23,473 bases of DNA, taken from Akkermansiaceae bacterium UBA1506 (GTDB lineage Bacteria > Verrucomicrobiota > Verrucomicrobiia > Verrucomicrobiales > DEV007). Position numbers and translations under genes: made by a program. The DNA lies in assembly GCA_002323995.1 (NCBI GenBank), contig DCQY01000113.1, positions 1,836 to 25,308 on the forward strand, written 5' to 3'. Position 1 is the stretch's first letter, and every line of letters starts with the position of its first letter. Positions 15,819-22,811 of this stretch are shown in pieces. A model generated the notes under the pieces. It searched no databases, was not told the origin of the DNA, and saw only the letters and a program-made list of their open reading frames with translations.

Positions 15819-16997
15819 TCAAGTTTCGGCCTTATCCATCAGGGACAAGAGTCGATCGATTTCCGCATGGGTATTGTAAAAATGAGGGCTGAGTCGGATG
15901 TAGGGGATCCCGTCGCGACTGTGTCTAAAGCTCGCCACAACCCTATTTTCGCCCAGTGCTTGGAACAAAGCTGGGATCCGCTGCGGCTGTTCCAGATGGG
16001 TGAAAGAGGTGATTCCAGAGGCATTGATGCCGGTGCGCGGACCGATGGCGTGAAATCCCATGAAATCAAGTCCTTCGAGGAGGTGTGCTTTAAGATCCAG
16101 AAGTCGTTCAGCGACTCGATTGATGCCGATCTCTGTGAGCATATCCATTGAGTTCTTCATCCCTACAAGTCCCTGAGAATTTAAAACTCCGGGCTCATAT
16201 CGTCGTCCGCCCGGCTCAAATTCGATCTGGTCGTTGGCGATAAAATTGGGGCATTTCACGTTCCAAGCACCAATTAGTGTTGGTTGGAGCGTTTCAAAGC
16301 GGGACTTCTTCACATAAAACAGCCCCGCGGCCATGGGTCCAAGCATCCACTTGTGGGAATCGGCACTCAAAAAATCAACTAGCTTTGCATCAGTCGGGAA
16401 TGCCCCGACAGTTTGAATAGCATCCAGGCAAAAGAGAATATTATGCTCAGACGCAAGTGCACTCGCCGCTTCGATATCCAAGCGATAGCCGCTAAGGAAG
16501 TTGTTCGATGCCAGCGCCAGCATTTTTGTTCTAGGTGTTATTGCAGTTGAAACGAGTTCTGGAGTAATTTCGCCCACTCGTTCGGGACGAAGAAAGACAA
16601 CGTTTACTCCCTTTTCTTCCAACTTCTTCCATGGATAGACATTTGCTGGGTAGTCATCAAGATAAGTGATGATTTCGTCTCCTGCCTGCCAGTCGACGCC
16701 GTTGGCGACGAGGCTTAGACCAAGGCTGGTTGGTCCCAGCAGGGCGACTTCATCCGAGTCACATTCGAGAAGGCAAGCCCCTGATTTACGGACCTCGTCC
16801 ATTTGTTTGAGGAGAACTTCGGAATAGTCGAGATTTCCCGTCGAAGTGGCAATATTGAAGTCATTCATCACATCCACGGCCGGCTGCGGGATTGCTGTCA
16901 CGGCTGCGTGAGCCATGAAGATGTGATCGCGACAGGCAGGGAAGGTTGCTCGTCGCCAAGTTTCGTCGGAGTCGACGCGTGTTAGAAGGTCACTCAT
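15819..16997 (-). CDS. Class V aminotransferase-fold PLP enzyme
   Basis: A 392-residue fold-type I PLP enzyme of the class V group (cysteine desulfurases, isopenicillin epimerase-like and kynureninase-like enzymes). The PLP-binding Lys is K216 in S-A-D-S-H-K-W-M-L-G-P, and the aspartate that contacts the pyridine nitrogen is D192 in L-D-A-I-Q-T-V-G. F-M-A-H-A-A-V-T-A-I-P in the N-terminal part and R-Y-E-P-G-V-L-N near residue 265 match the desulfurase-like subgroup with H-K-W rather than true IscS/SufS, and no catalytic Cys loop is apparent. The substrate is not predictable; aminotransferase, lyase and epimerase activities all occur. The RelE-like gene lies 5 bases upstream, so the two are probably one transcript. 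Confidence 0.85.
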   Translation of the reverse strand: MSDLLTRVDSDETWRRATFPACRDHIFMAHAAVTAIPQPAVDVMNDFNIATSTGNLDYSEVLLKQMDEVRKSGACLLECDSDEVALLGPTSLGLSLVANGVDWQAGDEIITYLDDYPANVYPWKKLEEKGVNVVFLRPERVGEITPELVSTAITPRTKMLALASNNFLSGYRLDIEAASALASEHNILFCLDAIQTVGAFPTDAKLVDFLSADSHKWMLGPMAAGLFYVKKSRFETLQPTLIGAWNVKCPNFIANDQIEFEPGGRRYEPGVLNSQGLVGMKNSMDMLTEIGINRVAERLLDLKAHLLEGLDFMGFHAIGPRTGINASGITSFTHLEQPQRIPALFQALGENRVVASFRHSRDGIPYIRLSPHFYNTHAEIDRLLSLMDKAET

Positions 16998-17002
16998 CCT
17001 GG

Positions 17003-17383
17003 TTAGATGCGCCGAGCCCGCTCCCCTTCTTCAATCAATTCCCAGAATTGCTTGGACTGCGCGAGCATATCGTCATCTCCGACTGGCAGCTTTGCCCGAA
17101 AGAGGAAATCTTGGAAGGTGTTGGCACAAAGGACGCGGTGCACGATGATCGATTGGTGATTATTGGTGACTTCGAAGTAAATACGGACCTCACCGGCACG
17201 GTAGCGGTATAGCGTTTTTCCATCGCGTTCGATTTGTCCGAACGGAGCATCCGCGTCGTTGTCTTCGATTCCCTCAAGATCGTCGGGACTAACTTTAAAC
17301 TCATTCAATATGGCGAGCTGATCCAGTGTCGAAAGCTGGGAAATTTCGGCAGCACTGAGTTCGTTGAAGATAATCTGAAACAC
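17003..17383 (-). CDS. RelE/ParE-like protein without visible antitoxin
   Basis: A 126-residue protein with a RelE-fold core: R-D-G-K-T-L-Y-R-Y-R-A-G-E-V-R-I-Y-F-E-V, then I-I-V-H-R-V-L-C-A-N-T-F, the beta-hairpin and strand pattern of RelE-type mRNA interferases. It is longer than usual (85-100 residues), with an N-terminal helical extension of about 45 residues containing S-P-D-D-L-E-G-I and a C-terminal acidic helix. The start is GTG at 17383, with GAGG about 13 bases upstream. No antitoxin-sized gene lies next to it: the neighbours are a HAD phosphatase (61 bases upstream) and the aminotransferase (5 bases downstream). It may therefore be a domesticated RelE-like regulator rather than half of a toxin-antitoxin pair. 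Function uncertain. Confidence 0.7.
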   Translation of the reverse strand: MFQIIFNELSAAEISQLSTLDQLAILNEFKVSPDDLEGIEDNDADAPFGQIERDGKTLYRYRAGEVRIYFEVTNNHQSIIVHRVLCANTFQDFLFRAKLPVGDDDMLAQSKQFWELIEEGERARRI

Positions 17384-17444
17384 AGTGCCAATGTTCCCTC
17401 AGCGTTCAAGCGAGACAACGAAAAAGTTACGGCGTTTTAATGCC

Positions 17445-18047
17445 TTAAACCTTGAGGCTTCGAGAGTCGACAAATACGCTTGCCATGCCGGCGGCATTAG
17501 CAGCTTCGATTCCGGCCTGACCATCTTCAAAAACGAGGCACTCTTCCGCACGCACTCCCATTCTTTCGGCTGCAAGAAGAAACATGTCGGGAGCTGGTTT
17601 ACCGCGTTCGACGAGAGCCGGGGTGATAATGATATCGAAGAATTCACGCAAGCCCGCTGCGGCGAGTGAGGGTTCAACAAGAGAGATGTCACTGCCCGAT
17701 GCAATGGAGATATTTTTCCCGCTTGCGTGAAGTTGACGGGCCAACTCTCCTACAGCGGGGACAGGTTTAAGCTTCTCGACGTGCTCTGCATACCAATCTG
17801 CCTTGTAAGCATGAACGGCATCGGGGCAAATATTAGCTCCATGGCGCTCATTGAGCTCCATTACTGTGACACGATCAGGAACGCCGGCATTGGCATAGAA
17901 CTCGTCTTCTTCCCAAACCCAAGGCGCTTTGTTGTATTCGAAACTTGCGGTCCATGCTTTGAAGTGAAGAGGCATGGAATGCACGAGGGTGCCGTCGCAA
18001 TCAAAGATGTATCCGTCAAAGTCGCGATCAGGCAGGTCGAGTTTCAT
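17445..18047 (-). CDS. HAD-superfamily phosphatase, beta-phosphoglucomutase-like
   Basis: A 200-residue HAD hydrolase of the subfamily with an alpha-helical cap (beta-phosphoglucomutase/phosphatase group). Motif I is F-D-C-D-G-T (nucleophile D16, acid D18), motif II S-I-A-S-G-S (Ser117), motif III G-K-P-A-P-D (Lys150), motif IV V-F-E-D-G-Q-A-G-I (E174, D175). All catalytic residues are present. Typical substrates are small phosphosugars; YqaB/YcjU-type enzymes are the nearest in style, but specificity cannot be read here. A modest AGG lies eight bases before the ATG. The C-terminus is short, ending just after the last strand. Confidence 0.9.
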   Translation of the reverse strand: MKLDLPDRDFDGYIFDCDGTLVHSMPLHFKAWTASFEYNKAPWVWEEDEFYANAGVPDRVTVMELNERHGANICPDAVHAYKADWYAEHVEKLKPVPAVGELARQLHASGKNISIASGSDISLVEPSLAAAGLREFFDIIITPALVERGKPAPDMFLLAAERMGVRAEECLVFEDGQAGIEAANAAGMASVFVDSRSLKV

Positions 18048-18112
18048 GGACCGAACCTGCCCGTTTCAGGCGACAACGCAACCTTCGTTTTTGCCGGAAA
18101 CTGCGAACTATC

Positions 18113-18153
18113 AGCCGCAGTGGGTGGGTGCTCAGGAGTCCGCGGATGCGGCT
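18113..18153. repeat. 7-bp inverted repeat at the end of the coiled-coil gene
   Basis: AGCCGCA (18113-18119) and TGCGGCT (18147-18153) are perfect inverted copies separated by 27 bases. On the minus strand the structure begins at the stop codon of the coiled-coil gene and lacks a U run. On the plus strand it is followed by TACTTATTTTT, but no plus-strand gene ends here. It could be an mRNA 3'-end structure or chance. Confidence 0.35.
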
Positions 18154-18650
18154 TACTTATTTTTCTTGGTGGACGATTCCGAAGGCAGAACTTCGACGAT
18201 CTCGGCGTCGGTGGCGCCACTTTTAAAGAACTTTTTGAACATTCGGCGGGGGAAACTCTTCCCGGCTTCTTCGGCTTCGACTTCGCTGAGGGCTGAGTCT
18301 TTGGCCCCTTCCCATGCCTGGGCAAAACCAGGCGCATTCACAACCATAGCCTTCTCTGCACGAACGTAGATTTCAAGTTCACGCTCGAGGGACTGAAGAC
18401 TGTCTTGAGCTCTGCCGGAATTAATCTTGAGACGCAGGTTCTCGTTCTCCTTGCGAAGGCCATCTATCTTCTTCTTCATCTCCGACATATTCTCGGCTTC
18501 GATCTCTAGCTTATCCGAGAGATGAGCCTTGAGGCGCTTGAGTTCCCGCTTTGTCACAAAGTGGGCGGATAGGGCGAGGGCGTAAAGGACGCCAATCAGG
18601 ATGCAGCCCCAGAAGAAGGGATTAGCAACGAGAGACTTGAGTGTTTCCAT
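18153..18650 (-). CDS. Membrane-anchored coiled-coil protein, hypothetical
   Basis: A 165-residue protein with one N-terminal membrane helix (about 12-31), a coiled coil (about 34-97, rich in Lys, Glu and Leu heptads), a linker including A-P-G-F-A-Q-A-W-E-G-A-K-D-S-A, a basic patch R-R-M-F-K-K-F-F-K, and a Ser/Lys-rich tail. The layout is that of an inner-membrane anchor with a cytoplasmic coil, similar in plan to cell-division or lipopolysaccharide-assembly accessory proteins, but I recognise no family. It is transcribed divergently from the GbsR-like regulator, sharing a 119-base intergenic region. Function unknown. Confidence 0.7.
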   Translation of the reverse strand: METLKSLVANPFFWGCILIGVLYALALSAHFVTKRELKRLKAHLSDKLEIEAENMSEMKKKIDGLRKENENLRLKINSGRAQDSLQSLERELEIYVRAEKAMVVNAPGFAQAWEGAKDSALSEVEAEEAGKSFPRRMFKKFFKSGATDAEIVEVLPSESSTKKNK

Positions 18651-18741
18651 CTGTGGAAACTATAAGGCTGCCTTTCAAAATGGTAAACCCAGGATGTTGG
18701 GGCGAATTTCAAACTTTCCCGTTGCAAAATCTGTTTCTTAG

Positions 18742-18761
18742 ATTTCTGTAAAGACAGAAAT
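18742..18761. promoter_or_regulatory. Perfect inverted repeat before the regulator, candidate operator O1
   Basis: ATTTCTGTAAAGACAGAAAT: 8-bp perfect arms around AAAG, ending 8 bases before the regulator ATG. A possible -35 (TTGCAA, 18722-18727) and a weak -10 (TGTAAA, 18747-18752, 19-base spacer) would place the repeat over the promoter, as expected for autorepression. A related site with the same half-site spacing occurs at 19331-19350. Confidence 0.6.
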
Positions 18762-18769
18762 AAAGAAGA

Positions 18770-19309
18770 ATGAACGAAGAGTCCCCGTTTGCTACAAACT
18801 TCATCCTTCATTGGGGAGAGATGGGCACAAAATGGGGAGTCAATCGCACCGTCGCCCAAATACACGCGTTACTCTTTATTTCGGAGGAGCCGCTAAACGC
18901 CGAGGACATCTGCAATCGCCTTGGTGTGGCACGTTCGAACGTTAGCAATAGTCTCAAAGAACTTCAGAATTGGGGGATCGTTAACGTCGTTCATCTATCG
19001 GGCGATCGTCGGGATCATTTTGAGAGCGTGAAGGATGTTTATGAGTTGTTCAGGATTATTGTCACGGAGAGGAAGAAGCGTGAGATCGATCCGACCCTCC
19101 GGAATCTTCGTAAAAGCGCTGAGGAGGCGGGTCAGGCTAACGATCCAAACGATTCCTACGCCAAAGGTCAGTTAGAGGAGTTACTCAGGTTTTTTGAAAT
19201 GATCAGCGATTTCTACAACCAGATGGACAAGATGCCGACGAAGTCAGCGGTAAAGATGATTGGAATGGGCGATAAGATCGCAAAAACTCTGGGGGATTTT
19301 GGTAAATAG
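18770..19309 (+). CDS. GbsR/MarR-family transcriptional regulator
   Basis: A 179-residue winged-helix regulator of the GbsR branch of MarR-like proteins. The W-G-V-N-R-T-V-A-Q-I-H-A-L-L-F motif (about 22-36) is the family hallmark; the helix-turn-helix follows with L-N-A-E-D-I-C-N-R-L-G-V-A-R-S-N-V-S-N-S-L-K-E-L (42-65, recognition helix about 54-65), then a wing (S-G-D-R-R-D-H-F). The C-terminal half is helical and probably dimerises. GbsR in Bacillus represses glycine betaine synthesis genes in response to choline, but this clade is wide and the effector is unknown here. A perfect palindrome overlaps its promoter region, pointing to autoregulation. The next gene, an NAD(P)-binding epimerase, follows after 86 bases and carries a similar site. 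Confidence 0.88.
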   Translation: MNEESPFATNFILHWGEMGTKWGVNRTVAQIHALLFISEEPLNAEDICNRLGVARSNVSNSLKELQNWGIVNVVHLSGDRRDHFESVKDVYELFRIIVTERKKREIDPTLRNLRKSAEEAGQANDPNDSYAKGQLEELLRFFEMISDFYNQMDKMPTKSAVKMIGMGDKIAKTLGDFGK

Positions 19310-19330
19310 TCCCCATTTATTTAGATTTTA

Positions 19331-19350
19331 ATTTCCCTCCTAACAGAAAT
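19331..19350. promoter_or_regulatory. Related inverted repeat before the epimerase gene, candidate operator O2
   Basis: ATTTCCCTCCTAACAGAAAT has the outer half-sites ATTTC and GAAAT in the same 20-base frame (10-base spacer) as O1 and is identical at 14 of 20 positions. It lies 45 bases before the ATG at 19396. TTAGATTT also precedes both sites. I infer binding by the neighbouring GbsR-like protein; this is not shown. Confidence 0.5.
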
Positions 19351-19395
19351 AACCGAAACGAAGGAAGAAGTCGCCGGATCTAGAGCTTTAAAAAA

Positions 19396-20376
19396 ATGGT
19401 GATGATGAAAAGCATCGAAAAAAAACGAATCGTGATTGCAGGCGGCAGGGGTTTCCTGGGAGGTCACCTAGCGGAAACCCTTATACGTCGGGGTTATGAT
19501 GTCGTGGTGCTGACTCGAAATCCGGAGCGTTATACTGGTAGAGGGCAGGCGTTATGTTGGGACGGTCGATCAGTCCAAGAAAACTGGGCCCGAGCGTTGG
19601 AGGGCGCCCATGGGATTATCAATCTCGCTGGTAAGGGAGTTAACTGCCGAATGACCGCAGCGAACCGCTCAAGAATCATCAGTAGCAGGGTGGATTCCGT
19701 CCGCGTGCTTGGAGAGGCTTTGCGGAAGGTTTATCGACCTCCACAAGTTTGGGTTCAGGGGGCAAGCCTAGCTATCTATGGGGACGCCGGCGACCGCGTT
19801 TGTGATGAAGCAGCCTACATTCCTGATGAATACCCTACCAATGTCTGCCTTGCTTGGGAGGAAGCACTTGGTAGAGCCATCCGACCGGAGATGCGGTGGA
19901 GCGTCCTTCGAATTGGATTTGTGTTAGGTAATGATGGCGGCGCTTTGCCGACCCTCGCCAATCTGGCCCGTTTAGGTTTTGGCGGGTCGATTGGCCGAGG
20001 CAGCCAGTGGATCAGTTGGATTCACATCGAGGATATGATGCGCCTCTTTGTCGAGGCGATCGAGAATCCTGCCGTTCAAGGGATCTACAACGCGACAGGG
20101 CTACAACCGGTTCCCAACCGTGAGTTCATGGGGACGCTGCGAGACACCCTACGAGCTCCCGTGGGGATTCCAATCCCGACCTGGTTGATGAAGGCGACCG
20201 CGCCGATCATCGGCGCGGATCCAGATCTCGCTTTGAATGGTCGCCGGGGACTGCCAGTCCGCATCAACGGCCTGGGCTTCAACTTTCGCTTTCATGAACT
20301 GGCGGACGCGCTAGAGGATCTCTTAAATCCGAGTGTCGCGACAGCTCCCAAGCTGAGAGAAGGAGTGACCGCGTGA
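19396..20376 (+). CDS. TIGR01777/YfcH-type NAD(P)-binding epimerase
   Basis: A 326-residue extended short-chain dehydrogenase fold of the TIGR01777 (YfcH/SULA-related) family. The dinucleotide-binding loop is G-G-R-G-F-L-G (16-22). Other family landmarks: I-I-N-L-A-G-K-G-V-N-C-R (about 75-86), S-R-V-D-S-V-R-V-L-G, G-A-S-L-A-I-Y-G-D (near 125), W-I-S-W-I-H-I-E-D-M (about 210-219) and a C-terminal DUF1731 segment ending in L-A-D-A-L-E-D-L. The substrate of this family is unknown; the fold suggests oxidoreduction or epimerisation of a nucleotide-linked or small sugar-like molecule. Several ATGs occur at the start (19396, 19402, 19405); no good Shine-Dalgarno singles one out. A candidate operator (19331-19350) precedes it. 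Confidence 0.88.
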   Translation: MVMMKSIEKKRIVIAGGRGFLGGHLAETLIRRGYDVVVLTRNPERYTGRGQALCWDGRSVQENWARALEGAHGIINLAGKGVNCRMTAANRSRIISSRVDSVRVLGEALRKVYRPPQVWVQGASLAIYGDAGDRVCDEAAYIPDEYPTNVCLAWEEALGRAIRPEMRWSVLRIGFVLGNDGGALPTLANLARLGFGGSIGRGSQWISWIHIEDMMRLFVEAIENPAVQGIYNATGLQPVPNREFMGTLRDTLRAPVGIPIPTWLMKATAPIIGADPDLALNGRRGLPVRINGLGFNFRFHELADALEDLLNPSVATAPKLREGVTA

Positions 20377-20695
20377 CTGCTGATGAAGTCTTGAAACCAA
20401 CCTGCACCCCGGCGTGGCCCAGGCCCGCAGCCTGCCGCTGGACCCGATCATTACTTCATTAGCCAGAGCGATTGGTTTTGATAAAAATCTGGCCTACCTT
20501 GGATGGTAGGTTGCCATCTTGTTAAAGCAGTTATCCCGGGGCGTGAGGGTGTCAAGGGTCTTGCTCCAGAAGGCGAGACGACTGAATTTGCCCGCGAAAA
20601 CAGGGCGAAATTGATGCAATTAGCGATTCACTTGGGTTTTTCTCATTGCAAATCAACAGTCTATTCATTTGCAAGGCCGTCAAATCTGCTGATAG
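20377..20695. other. 319-base gap before zwf: short open stretch and stem-loop, no clear gene
   Basis: No convincing gene. On the plus strand an in-frame stretch from 20387 to the TAG at 20507-20509 has no ATG. Its first part (20402-20446) is unusually GC-rich at third positions and reads L-H-P-G-V-A-Q-A-R-S-L-P-L-D-P, which looks like a coding remnant or a GTG-started leader peptide. A stem-loop overlaps its stop. From 20510 on the DNA is AT-richer and holds TTGCAA twice (20646-20651, 20669-20674), but no well-spaced promoter could be assigned to zwf. Confidence 0.4.
20490..20516. repeat. Stem-loop in the leader region of zwf
   Basis: CCTACC (20493-20498) and GGTAGG (20505-20510) form a 6-bp stem with a 6-base loop; TGG (20490-20492) and CCA (20514-20516) can extend it across a 3-base bulge. 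It is not followed by a T run, so it is not an ordinary intrinsic terminator. Confidence 0.4.
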
Positions 20696-20704
20696 ATGCG
20701 GGCG

Positions 20705-22240
20705 ATGGAAGACAATCCTTTTCGAGAGTCCGATCTGAGTTTGCGTAACCACCCAGAATCCTGCGTCCTAGTGATTTTTGGTGCGACCGGTGATTTGACG
20801 CATCGAAAGTTGATCCCAGCCCTTTATAATCTCGCTGCCGACGGCGATTTGCCGGCCGGCCTTCGCGTTGTTGGCTTTGCCCGCCGGGAAAAGGATGATG
20901 AGGTCTTTCGCGAAGGTCTCAAGGAGCTGAACAAGGAAGTCTCGCGCCAGGGGCATGATGAAGATCTTTGGGAACAGTTTTCGCAAAGCGTCACCTACCA
21001 TCAGAGCACCTTTACCGATGAAGATGGCTACGCGACCCTCAAGGAAAAGCTCGATGAGATGGAAAAGGACGGAGCTAGCCCGAACCGGCTGTATTACCTC
21101 GCCTCGGCTCCAGAGTTTTTTGATGACATCCTCCTCAACCTTAAGAAAGCAGGGCTCAACAAATCGGATACCGGGTGGTGCCGTGCGGTCGTAGAGAAGC
21201 CTTTCGGAACCGACCTGGCCACGGCTCAGCACCTCAATGAAGTGGTCAACGACGTGTTCCCAGAGAGTGAGACCTTCCGGATTGACCACTATCTTGGCAA
21301 AGAAACGGCGCAAAACATTATGGTGCTCCGTTTTGCTAATCATCTCTTTGAGGTGCTATGGAACAACCGCTTCATCGATCATGTTCAAATCACCTGCGCC
21401 GAGCACCTCGGAATGGAAGGGGGTCGTGGGGGTTACTACGACAAATCAGGCGCGATGCGCGACATGATCCAGAATCACCTGCTTCAATTGCTCAGCCTGA
21501 TCGCAATGGAGCCACCTACTGATTTGTCGGCTGACGGTGTTCGGGACGAAAAAGTGAAAGTGCTGAAATCACTTCGTCATTTTAAAAGTGCCGAGGATGT
21601 GGGTCAGAGTGTGGTGCGAGCGCAATACACCGCTGGGACCTTGAACGGCACAGAAGTTTCAGGCTATCGTGACGAAGATCGGGTCAATCCTGATTCCGTG
21701 ACTGAGAGCTACGTCGCCTTAAAGATCATGATTGATAACTGGCGATGGGAAGGGGTGCCCTTCTATGTGCGAATGGGGAAGCGCCTCCCCAAAAAGGGCA
21801 CTGAGATTTCAATTCACTACAAGCAGGCTCCCAATGTGCTGTTCAACGCTGCGGTGGGTGCTGAGGCCATGCCCGGAAACGTACTTGTGATACGAATTCA
21901 GCCGAACGAGGGCATTTCGCTGGGAATGCGTTCGAAACGTCCTGGACCAGCAGCAACGCTGCAGCCGGTGAAGATGGACTTCAATTACCAGACTAGTTTT
22001 GGCAAAAGTAGCCCCGAAGCTTATGAGCGTCTTCTCCTCGATGCGATGGCTGGCGATGCTACTCTTTTTGCCCGTGCCGACGAAGTAGAGACCGCCTGGG
22101 AGTATGTCGACCAGATTGAGGATGCGTGGCACAAGTCCACCAATCCTCCCAAGATGGCGGAATACCCGGCAGGGTCATGGGGACCGAAAGAAGCTGACGA
22201 ACTGTTTGAGCAGGACGATCACGGATGGAGGCGGCTGTAG
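20705..22240 (+). CDS. zwf: Glucose-6-phosphate 1-dehydrogenase
   Basis: About 511 residues from the ATG at 20705 (M-E-D-N-P-F); an in-frame ATG at 20696 would add three residues and cannot be excluded. It oxidises glucose 6-phosphate to 6-phosphogluconolactone with NADP+ (or NAD+), the entry to the pentose phosphate and Entner-Doudoroff pathways, in the cytoplasm. The coenzyme loop is F-G-A-T-G-D-L-T-H-R-K-L-I-P-A-L-Y-N-L, the substrate-site motif is E-K-P-F-G-T-D-L, and the catalytic signature R-I-D-H-Y-L-G-K-E lies near residue 195. Length is normal (about 490-515). The neighbouring epimerase is on the same strand, but the 319-base gap suggests zwf has its own promoter. A candidate terminator overlaps its stop codon. 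Confidence 0.97.
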   Translation: MEDNPFRESDLSLRNHPESCVLVIFGATGDLTHRKLIPALYNLAADGDLPAGLRVVGFARREKDDEVFREGLKELNKEVSRQGHDEDLWEQFSQSVTYHQSTFTDEDGYATLKEKLDEMEKDGASPNRLYYLASAPEFFDDILLNLKKAGLNKSDTGWCRAVVEKPFGTDLATAQHLNEVVNDVFPESETFRIDHYLGKETAQNIMVLRFANHLFEVLWNNRFIDHVQITCAEHLGMEGGRGGYYDKSGAMRDMIQNHLLQLLSLIAMEPPTDLSADGVRDEKVKVLKSLRHFKSAEDVGQSVVRAQYTAGTLNGTEVSGYRDEDRVNPDSVTESYVALKIMIDNWRWEGVPFYVRMGKRLPKKGTEISIHYKQAPNVLFNAAVGAEAMPGNVLVIRIQPNEGISLGMRSKRPGPAATLQPVKMDFNYQTSFGKSSPEAYERLLLDAMAGDATLFARADEVETAWEYVDQIEDAWHKSTNPPKMAEYPAGSWGPKEADELFEQDDHGWRRL

Positions 22241-22247
22241 CCGCTTT
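22231..22247 (+). terminator. Candidate terminator hairpin overlapping the zwf stop
   Basis: GCGGC (22231-22235), loop TGTA and GCCGC (22240-22244) form a compact GC hairpin followed by TTT and then ACTT. It includes the zwf stop codon TAG (22238-22240). The T run is short, so termination strength is uncertain. A convergent gene ends at 22246. Confidence 0.4.
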
Positions 22248-22695
22248 ACTTGATCATTCGAAAGGTGAAGGGGTAGATGTAGTTTTCACCTTTGCTGGCT
22301 GTGACCGCGGCAATAATGGTGTAAACCAGTCCGCCGATAGCGGCGACGGAAAAGGTCACAAATCCCAGCCCTAGGATGAATATCAGGGGAACTGATAGCG
22401 CCTGAACAATGAGGACAGAAAGTTGAAAGTTAAGAGCCTCTTTCCCGGCAAGATCGACTTTTTTATACTCATCTTTCTTGATCAGCCAACAGATTAGTGG
22501 ACCGATAAAAGAAGGGATACCGATGGCACTGCAGAGACCTGAAAGATGAGTGATCATGGCCCAGTCATTTTCCTGTTTAGAAGGATCCATGGGGGTAGAA
22601 GGAGGAACTTTCGAGGGAGGAGTAGGCGGACTCGGAGGAGGCGGAGAAGGTCCTTCATCCGTCTTCTCAGGAGGAGGTGCATTCTCGGCGCTCAT
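22246..22695 (-). CDS. DUF4870 membrane protein with Pro-rich N-terminus
   Basis: About 149 residues from the ATG at 22695; a TTG at 22704 is a weaker alternative. The first 40 residues are Pro/Ser-rich and hydrophilic (P-P-P-P-S-P-P-T-P-P). The rest is a DUF4870 (Tic20-like) membrane domain: D-W-A-M-I-T-H-L-S-G-L, a helix about 50-72, the charged turn I-K-K-D-E-Y, then K-E-A-L-N-F-Q-L-S and two further helices (about 87-132), with the conserved N-Y-I-Y-P-F-T-F near the C-terminus. The family occurs widely and has no known function. It is convergent with zwf (5-base gap) and divergent from the family 3 glycosidase. Confidence 0.88.
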   Translation of the reverse strand: MSAENAPPPEKTDEGPSPPPPSPPTPPSKVPPSTPMDPSKQENDWAMITHLSGLCSAIGIPSFIGPLICWLIKKDEYKKVDLAGKEALNFQLSVLIVQALSVPLIFILGLGFVTFSVAAIGGLVYTIIAAVTASKGENYIYPFTFRMIK

Positions 22696-22777
22696 GGATG
22701 CCAAGGTAGCGTAGTTTCCTGTTAATAAAATGATAAGAAGGGGAGACTTTTGGAACGTGTCGAAAACGAAAAAGGAT

Positions 22778-22789
22778 TGAGGATCCTCA
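22778..22789. promoter_or_regulatory. 12-bp perfect palindrome between divergent genes
   Basis: TGAGGATCCTCA is self-complementary over 12 bases and lies 22 bases before the glycosidase ATG, in the 116-base gap between divergent starts. It could be a dimeric regulator site; it is short enough to occur by chance, and it is seen only once here. Confidence 0.3.
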
Positions 22790-22811
22790 GGGTTCCGTTT
22801 TACTAATTCCC

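Noticed and set aside
17727..18296. Plus-strand open frame of 189 codons across the HAD and coiled-coil genes
   Set aside because: It spans two genes with intact motifs on the other strand and has no ribosome site or recognisable domain.
20503..20748. Plus-strand open frame of 81 codons before zwf
   Set aside because: It overlaps the zwf start by about 50 bases in another frame, lacks a Shine-Dalgarno and matches nothing I know.
20768..21343. Minus-strand open frame of 191 codons inside zwf
   Set aside because: zwf coding is certain here from its coenzyme and catalytic motifs; the antisense frame is incidental.
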